Of a stretch of DNA of 36,524 nt, positions 31,841 through 36,524 are shown piece by piece; within the stretch, counting starts at the first letter, position 1; every line of letters begins with the position of its first letter. Position numbers and translations under genes: made by a program. Source of the stretch: Methylobacterium sp. J-070 (GTDB lineage Bacteria; Pseudomonadota; Alphaproteobacteria; Rhizobiales; Beijerinckiaceae); the NCBI RefSeq assembly GCF_022829385.1, contig NZ_JAKSXX010000048.1, positions 1 to 36,524 of the forward strand, read 5' to 3'. The notes beneath the pieces were generated by a model, which saw only the letters and a list, made by a program, of their open reading frames with translations, made no database searches and was not told the origin of the DNA.

Positions 31841-34800
31841 TCACGCCGCCTTCTTCCCCCGCTCGGCGATCGTCACGAGGCTCCGCAGCACCTCGGTGGC
31901 GGTCTTGAGCCGGGCCGGGATCGTGGTCAGCTCGCGCACGAACACGACGCTCATGTCGGGGCGCACCTTGGCGAAGGAGGCCTGCTCGGCGACGAAGGCC
32001 ACCAGACCCTGCGGGTTGGCGTAGGACTTGTCCCGGAAGTGGACCACCACGCCCTTCGGCCCGGCCTCGACCTTCTCGACATTGGCCCTGAGGCACAGGA
32101 TCTTGATCGTGCCGATCTTGAGGAGCTGCTCCACCTCCGGCGGCAGGGGCCCGAACCGGTCGATCATCTCGGCCCCGAAGCTCTCCATCTCGGCATCGTC
32201 CTGGAGGGTGGCCAGCCGCCGGTAGAGGGCGAGCCGCACCCCCAGATCCTCGACGTAATCCTCCGGGATCGTGACCGGGGCCCCGAGCGCGATGGTCGGC
32301 GACCACGCCTCCGCGGGCAGGTCCTCGATGCCGGCCTTGAGCGCCGTCACCGCGTCCTCCAGCATCTGCTGGTAGAGCTCGTAGCCGACCTCCTTGATGT
32401 GGCCCGACTGGGCGTCGCCCAGGAGATTGCCGGCGCCGCGGATGTCGAGGTCGTGGGAGGCGAGCTGGAAGCCCGCGCCCAGGGTGTCGAGGCTCTGGAG
32501 CACCTTGAGCCGCTGCTCGGCCTGGGCGGTGAGCTGGCGGTTGGCCGGCGTCGTGAACAGCGCGTAGGCCCGGGCCTTCGAGCGCCCGACCCGGCCGCGC
32601 AGCTGGTAGAGCTGGGCCAGCCCGAACATGTCGGCCCGGTGCACGATCAGCGTGTTGGCGGTGGGGATGTCGAGGCCCGATTCCACGATCGTGGTCGAGA
32701 GCAGCACGTCGAACTTGCCCTCGTAGAAGGCGGTCATCACGTCCTCGAGCTGGCCCGCCGCCATCTGGCCGTGGGCCACCGCGACCTTGATCTCGGGCAT
32801 CTCGGTGTCGAGGAACTTCTTCACCTCCGCGAGATCCTCGATCCGCGGCACCACGTAGAAGGCCTGGCCGCCGCGGTAGCGCTCGCGCAGCAGGGCCTCC
32901 CGGATGGTCAGCGGGTCGAACGGCGTCACGAAGGTGCGCACCACCAGCCGGTCCACCGGGGGCGTGGCGATGATCGAGAGCTCGCGCACCCCCGTCATGG
33001 CGAGCTGGAGCGTGCGCGGGATCGGAGTCGCCGAGAGTGTCAGCACGTGGACGTCCGCCTGGAGCGCCTTCAGCCGCTCCTTGTGGGCCACGCCGAAATG
33101 CTGCTCCTCGTCCACGATGATCAGGCCGAGGTCCTTGAACGCGATGTTCTTGGCGAGCAGCGCGTGGGTACCGACCACGATGTCGACGGTGCCGGCGGCG
33201 AGGCCCGCCCGGGTCTGCTTCATGTCGCCGGCCGAGACGAAGCGGGAGAGCTGCGCGATCTGGACCGGCAGCCCCTTGAAGCGCTCCGCGAAGGTCCGGA
33301 AGTGCTGGCGGGCGAGCAGCGTGGTCGGGACGATCACCGCCACCTGCTTGCCGGCGATCGCCGCCGCGAAGGCGGCGCGCAACGCCACCTCGGTCTTGCC
33401 GAAGCCGACATCGCCGCAGACCAGCCGGTCCATGGGCCGCCCGGCGTTGAGGTCGTCCAGCACCGCGTCGATGGCGTTGGCCTGATCCTCGGTCTCCTCG
33501 AAGGGGAAGCGGGCGGCGAATTCCTCGTACAGGCCTTCGGGGGCCTTGAGGGCAGGGGCCTTCCGGACGAAGCGCTGGGCCGCGACCTTGATCAATTCGC
33601 CCGCCATCTCGAGGATGCGGCGCTTCATCTTGGCCTTGCGGGCCTGCCAGGCGCCGCCGCCGAGCCGGTCGAGGGCGACCTCGGAATCCTCCGAGCCGTA
33701 GCGGGTCAGGAGCTCGATGTTCTCCACCGGCAGGAGCAGCAGGCCGCCGGTATATTGCAGCTCCAGGCAATCGTGCGGCGCACCCGCGGCGTGGATCGTC
33801 TTGAGGCCGACGAAGCGCCCGATGCCGTGATCGGCATGGACCACGAGGTCGCCGGGCTGGAGCGCCTGAACCTCCAGGATCACGTCCTGGGGCCGCTTGG
33901 CCTTGCGCTTCTGGCGCACCAGCCGGTCGCCCAGGATGTCGCCCTCGGAGACGACCGCGAGTTCGCCGACGGTGAAGCCCGCCTCCAGGCCCCAGACCGC
34001 CACCGCGGCGTCGGTGCCGCGCTTCAGCGCGTAGACGTCCGACAGGCGGGTGATCGCCACGGGCTTCCTCAGGCCGTGATCGGCGAGCACGCCGCACAGC
34101 CGGTCGCGGGAGCCGTCGGACCAGGATCCCAGGATCACGTGATGCCCGGATCCCTGGAGGTCGCGGATATGCGCCACCGCCGCGTCGAACACGCTGGCGT
34201 TCTCGTCGGCCCGCTCCGGCGCGAAGTTGCGGCCGGGCTTGGCCCCGCAATCGATGACGGCGCGTTCGGGCGAGTCCGGCTGGGCGAACGGCGTCAGCCG
34301 CGCCACCGTGGCGGCGGCGATCCGCTCCTTCAGCTCGTTCGGCATCACGTAGAGGGCGCGGGGCGGCAGCGGCTTGTAGGGGGCGACGCCGGCCTGCGGG
34401 GTCTTCATCGCGCCCTCGCGGGCCTGGTAGTAATCCTGCACGAGGCTGATCCGCTCGGCGGCGGCATCCTCGACCTGCGGGTCGAACACCAGCGGCACGC
34501 CGCCGAGATAGTCGAACAGCGTGTCGAGGTGATCGTAGAACAGCGGCATCCAGTGCTCGAGGCCGGCGTAGCGCCGCCCCTCGCTCACGGTCTCGTAGAG
34601 CCGGTCGTCCCGGGTCGCGGCCCCGAAACTCTGGACATAGCCCTGGCGGAAGCGCCGGATCGTCTCCGTGGTGAGCTGGACCTCGCTCATGGGCATCAGA
34701 TCGAGGGAGCGCAGCTGGCCGGTGGTGCGCTGCGTCTCCGGGTCGAAGGCGCGGATCGATTCCAGCGTGTCGCCGAAGAAGTCGAGGCGGATCGGCGCCG

Positions 34801-35440
34801 GCAGGCCCGGCGGCGACAGGTCGAGGATGCCGCCGCGGACCGCGTACTCGCCGGTGTCGCGCACCGTCCCCGTGCGCAGGAACCCGTTGGCCTCCAGCCA
34901 CGCCACCACGTCGTCCATCGCCACGACGTTGCCGATCGCCGCCGAGAACGTCTCCCGGGCGATGTGGGCCCGGGGCGGCACCCGCTGCACCAGGGCGTTG
35001 ACGGTGGTGCAGAGGATGCGCGGACGGTCCTCGGCCGAGCGGGTCCGGGCGAGGCGCGCGAGCGCCGTCATCCGGGCGGCCGCCACCGCGGTGGTGGGCG
35101 AGACCCGGTCGTAGGGCTGGCAGTCCCAGGCCGGCAGGCTCATCACCTCCATCTCGGGCGCCACGAAGCCGAGGGCCGCCTGGAACGACGCCGAGCGCCC
35201 GGAATCCCGGGCGACGTGGACCAGCACCGCCGGGGCGTCGACATGGGGCGCCAGGGCGCGGGCGAGGTCGGCGACGGCGAGCGCGTCGAAGCCTTCGGGG
35301 ACGCTGGCGAGAACCGGGCTGTCGCCGCGCTTCAGGGCGTCGAGCGCCTGGGCCAGCGCCGAGGATTTCGGCAGGGCGAAACGCGCCGTCTGCGGCTTGG
35401 CGGCGGGAGCCGGGGGAGATTTCGGTTGCGGCTTGGCCAT
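31841..35440 (-). CDS. mfd: Transcription-repair coupling factor Mfd
   Basis: This 1199-residue protein releases RNA polymerase stalled at DNA damage and recruits UvrA. The N-terminal UvrB-like part covers about residues 20-350 (PAWDCQPYDRVSP, VRGGILDLSPPG). The RNA-polymerase-interacting/CarD-like domain is at about 525-600 (GDLVVHADHGIGRFVGLKTI). The RecG-like translocase holds Walker A GDVGFGKT (676-683), the DEEQHFG box (777-783), LSATPIPRTLQLAMTGVREL and QLRGRVGRSKARAYALF. A C-terminal TRCF domain follows (about 1060-1170). Length is normal. The ATG at 35440 is preceded by GAAAG-type sequence. A 500-bp region with REP elements separates it from the small unknown gene upstream. sdhE, that small gene and mfd lie in order on one strand. 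Confidence 0.97.
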   Translation of the reverse strand: MAKPQPKSPPAPAAKPQTARFALPKSSALAQALDALKRGDSPVLASVPEGFDALAVADLARALAPHVDAPAVLVHVARDSGRSASFQAALGFVAPEMEVMSLPAWDCQPYDRVSPTTAVAAARMTALARLARTRSAEDRPRILCTTVNALVQRVPPRAHIARETFSAAIGNVVAMDDVVAWLEANGFLRTGTVRDTGEYAVRGGILDLSPPGLPAPIRLDFFGDTLESIRAFDPETQRTTGQLRSLDLMPMSEVQLTTETIRRFRQGYVQSFGAATRDDRLYETVSEGRRYAGLEHWMPLFYDHLDTLFDYLGGVPLVFDPQVEDAAAERISLVQDYYQAREGAMKTPQAGVAPYKPLPPRALYVMPNELKERIAAATVARLTPFAQPDSPERAVIDCGAKPGRNFAPERADENASVFDAAVAHIRDLQGSGHHVILGSWSDGSRDRLCGVLADHGLRKPVAITRLSDVYALKRGTDAAVAVWGLEAGFTVGELAVVSEGDILGDRLVRQKRKAKRPQDVILEVQALQPGDLVVHADHGIGRFVGLKTIHAAGAPHDCLELQYTGGLLLLPVENIELLTRYGSEDSEVALDRLGGGAWQARKAKMKRRILEMAGELIKVAAQRFVRKAPALKAPEGLYEEFAARFPFEETEDQANAIDAVLDDLNAGRPMDRLVCGDVGFGKTEVALRAAFAAAIAGKQVAVIVPTTLLARQHFRTFAERFKGLPVQIAQLSRFVSAGDMKQTRAGLAAGTVDIVVGTHALLAKNIAFKDLGLIIVDEEQHFGVAHKERLKALQADVHVLTLSATPIPRTLQLAMTGVRELSIIATPPVDRLVVRTFVTPFDPLTIREALLRERYRGGQAFYVVPRIEDLAEVKKFLDTEMPEIKVAVAHGQMAAGQLEDVMTAFYEGKFDVLLSTTIVESGLDIPTANTLIVHRADMFGLAQLYQLRGRVGRSKARAYALFTTPANRQLTAQAEQRLKVLQSLDTLGAGFQLASHDLDIRGAGNLLGDAQSGHIKEVGYELYQQMLEDAVTALKAGIEDLPAEAWSPTIALGAPVTIPEDYVEDLGVRLALYRRLATLQDDAEMESFGAEMIDRFGPLPPEVEQLLKIGTIKILCLRANVEKVEAGPKGVVVHFRDKSYANPQGLVAFVAEQASFAKVRPDMSVVFVRELTTIPARLKTATEVLRSLVTIAERGKKAA

Positions 35441-35943
35441 CGAGTCTTTCGCGGGGAATCCCGCCGGGCGCGTCAGGAGCAGAAGTCAGGTGGCGTTAGC
35501 CGATCGGGCCGGCGCGATAAAGCATCCCGGCGGCGGCGTCCGGACGGCTGAACGCATCCTATATGGCGGTCCGGCTGCGGCATGGAACGGCTGTTCGGCG
35601 GCGATTCGGGACAGCGCGCGCAGCTGGAGCGACGGCACGACAGGCGAGCATCGACGGTTGTATCGGATGCAACGTGCCCCCTTTCCCGGGCGGGAGAGGG
35701 TTGGGGTGAGGGACGAACGGTTTCAGAAATGAGCACGCAATCGACGCGCCGATAGGGCACGCCGCGTCCGGACAGACCTGGTCCCTCACCCTGTCCCTCT
35801 CCCGCATGGGAGAGGGGACCCGCGACATGTTCGGCGATGACGACGCGGCGCGCCGGCCGCGGCCATCAAGCGCGGATCAACGCGGTGTAGCGGTGGCACA
35901 TGCTCGCGGCCGAGGGGGGATCGCTGAGCACGGCCGGCGCCGC
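35441..35943. other. 503-bp region between mfd and the small unknown gene
   Basis: No gene is supported. It contains the composite REP at 35678-35819 and presumably the mfd promoter near 35450-35560. The distance and the hairpins suggest that sdhE transcription does not simply run on into mfd. Confidence 0.55.
35678..35819. repeat. Composite REP-like element, two hairpins in inverse order
   Basis: Unit 1 has ctttcccgggcgggagaggg at 35681-35700 followed by ttggggtgaggga. Unit 2 has gtccctcaccctgtccctct at 35781-35800 followed by cccgcatgggagagggga. Each unit folds on itself, and the outer parts (gggtgaggga and tccctcaccc) are complementary to each other. The core matches the hairpin at 27493-27516. 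Confidence 0.72.
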
Positions 35944-36174
35944 TCACGCGTCGGGCCCGACGATCTCCGCCAGCGCCGCCTCGACCCGGCCGCGGAAGAA
36001 GTCGGCGTTGGGCATCGTCTCGGTCATCGCGGCGGCCCGAGCGGTCGCCTGCCGCAGGATCTCCCCGCGCAGCGCCGGGTCGGAGCGCTCCATCATCTCC
36101 AGCATGATCCGCACGACCAGTTCGGTGGCGATCGAGCGGGCGGGGTGGTCGTAAGTGGGCTTCGGTTCGTCCAT
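35944..36174 (-). CDS. Hypothetical 76-residue protein downstream of sdhE
   Basis: This 76-residue, mainly helical protein begins MDEPKPTYDHPARSIATELV and ends in AALAEIVGPDA. It has no signal, membrane helix or cysteine. It has two amphipathic helices (VRIMLEMMERSDPALRGEIL and RQATARAAAMTETMPNADFF). The sequence is acidic and soluble. No family is recognised, so no function is given. The ATG at 36174 has a GAGG about 11 bp upstream, and only 16 bp separate it from the sdhE stop, so the two are very likely co-transcribed and co-expressed. Codon use is like its neighbours. It could be a partner or regulator specific to this bacterial group. Confidence 0.72.
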   Translation of the reverse strand: MDEPKPTYDHPARSIATELVVRIMLEMMERSDPALRGEILRQATARAAAMTETMPNADFFRGRVEAALAEIVGPDA

Positions 36175-36190
36175 CGCGTGCCCTCGGGTC

Positions 36191-36487
36191 TCAGGAATGG
36201 ATCGGCGCGTCGTGCCGGTGGAACGCCCGCACGCGCCGCCAGACCGACGTGTCGTAGTTCGAGGGCGTCTCCATCTCGCCGGTGAGCCACTTGAACAGGT
36301 CGCGGTCGGGCACCTCGATCAGCGCCTCGAACTGGTCGAGTTCCGCCTCCGACAGGTCGCCGATCTCGGCATCGGCGAAGCGGCCCATGATCAGGTCCAT
36401 CTCGCGGATGCCGCGGTGCCAGGCGCGGTAGAGGAGGCGGCGGCGGCGCGGATCGAGGTCGGCGCTCGTGCGGGTGGTGCCGGACAT
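36191..36487 (-). CDS. sdhE: SdhE, succinate dehydrogenase FAD assembly factor
   Basis: This 98-residue protein belongs to the SdhE/Sdh5 (DUF339) family, which helps attach FAD covalently to SdhA. The invariant RGxREMD motif is present as RAWHRGIREMDLIMGRF (about residues 19-35 of the chosen frame). LDQFEALIEVPDRDLFKWLT, the family's conserved end, follows. Length is normal. ATG 36487 is used; an in-frame ATG ten codons upstream reads as non-family sequence. The gene is first in an apparent pair with the 76-residue gene. In alphaproteobacteria sdhE is often beside recG and mfd. Here mfd is downstream on the same strand and recG is far away. Confidence 0.9.
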   Translation of the reverse strand: MSGTTRTSADLDPRRRRLLYRAWHRGIREMDLIMGRFADAEIGDLSEAELDQFEALIEVPDRDLFKWLTGEMETPSNYDTSVWRRVRAFHRHDAPIHS

Positions 36488-36524
36488 GGATCTCGGAGCT
36501 CGGCTGAGGACGGGCACACGCTAG

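Noticed and set aside
31794..34901. 1035-codon minus-strand frame inside mfd
   Set aside because: It is a frame shift of mfd with Arg/Gly-rich composition and no domains. The real mfd frame holds all helicase motifs.
31799..35551. 1250-codon plus-strand frame opposite mfd
   Set aside because: It is a shadow on the other strand, rich in His/Arg/Gly with no recognisable domain.
1..36524. CRISPR arrays, tRNA, rRNA, prophage and transposase genes
   Set aside because: I looked for regularly spaced repeats, cloverleaf patterns and known mobile-element proteins and saw none. A covariance-model scan would be needed to be certain.

Overview
The window is very GC-rich chromosomal DNA with compact genes and almost no coding bias problems. 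It most likely comes from an alphaproteobacterium of the order Hyphomicrobiales, and my best guess is Methylobacterium/Methylorubrum. The reasons are the rhizobial-type motB-motC-fliK(motD)-lytic transglycosylase block, a Ros/MucR regulator, IalB, HspQ, SdhE and DUF2778 proteins, a malyl-CoA-lyase-like enzyme, and short REP-like hairpins. The genus is inferred from gene content, not from a database search.

Layout. Positions 1-5161 (+) are the end of a flagellar operon: a partial FliH-like protein, motB (stator), motC (periplasmic MotB partner), fliK/motD (hook length) and a VirB1-like lytic transglycosylase. The genes are spaced by 2 bp or overlap. Positions 5.4-7.6 kb hold a tiny membrane ORF, a secreted hypothetical protein, a SleB-type lipoprotein hydrolase and an EmrE-like SMR pump, all but the first on the minus strand. 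Positions 8-10.6 kb hold a membrane-anchored serine beta-lactamase-like hydrolase and, convergent to it, an HdeD-like membrane protein fused to a Cys/His domain.

Positions 10.6-13.7 kb are a regulatory stretch. An AT-rich leader precedes mucR, a PAS/XRE regulator converges on it, and an AT-rich spot with two related palindromes precedes kdgK. Positions 13.7-16.1 kb hold kdgK, a DUF502 membrane protein and a small membrane protein with a clear terminator. Positions 16.3-23 kb hold recG, a divergent haloacetate-dehalogenase-like hydrolase, a UbiH-family FAD monooxygenase, a receiver-like protein without a phosphosite, and a degraded AMP-synthetase-like protein.

Positions 23.4-27.5 kb hold IalB, HspQ, a DJ-1/SnoaL two-gene operon facing a GlxA-type AraC regulator, and a DUF559 nuclease-like ORF. 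Positions 27.6-31.6 kb hold an HpcH/malyl-CoA-lyase-like enzyme, a DUF2778 L,D-transpeptidase-like protein and an AmpG-like transporter. Positions 31.8-36.5 kb hold mfd, a small unknown protein and sdhE.

Several genes share a cell-wall theme: the flagellar transglycosylase, SleB, the beta-lactamase-like hydrolase, the DUF2778 protein, the AmpG-like transporter and perhaps the HdeD fusion. They do not form one operon. I saw no tRNA, rRNA, CRISPR array, transposase or phage gene. The most unusual items are the HdeD/papain-like fusion, the degraded adenylating enzyme with the nearby phosphosite-less receiver, the DJ-1/SnoaL/GlxA divergon, and the paired palindromes before kdgK. None of these proves a new system.
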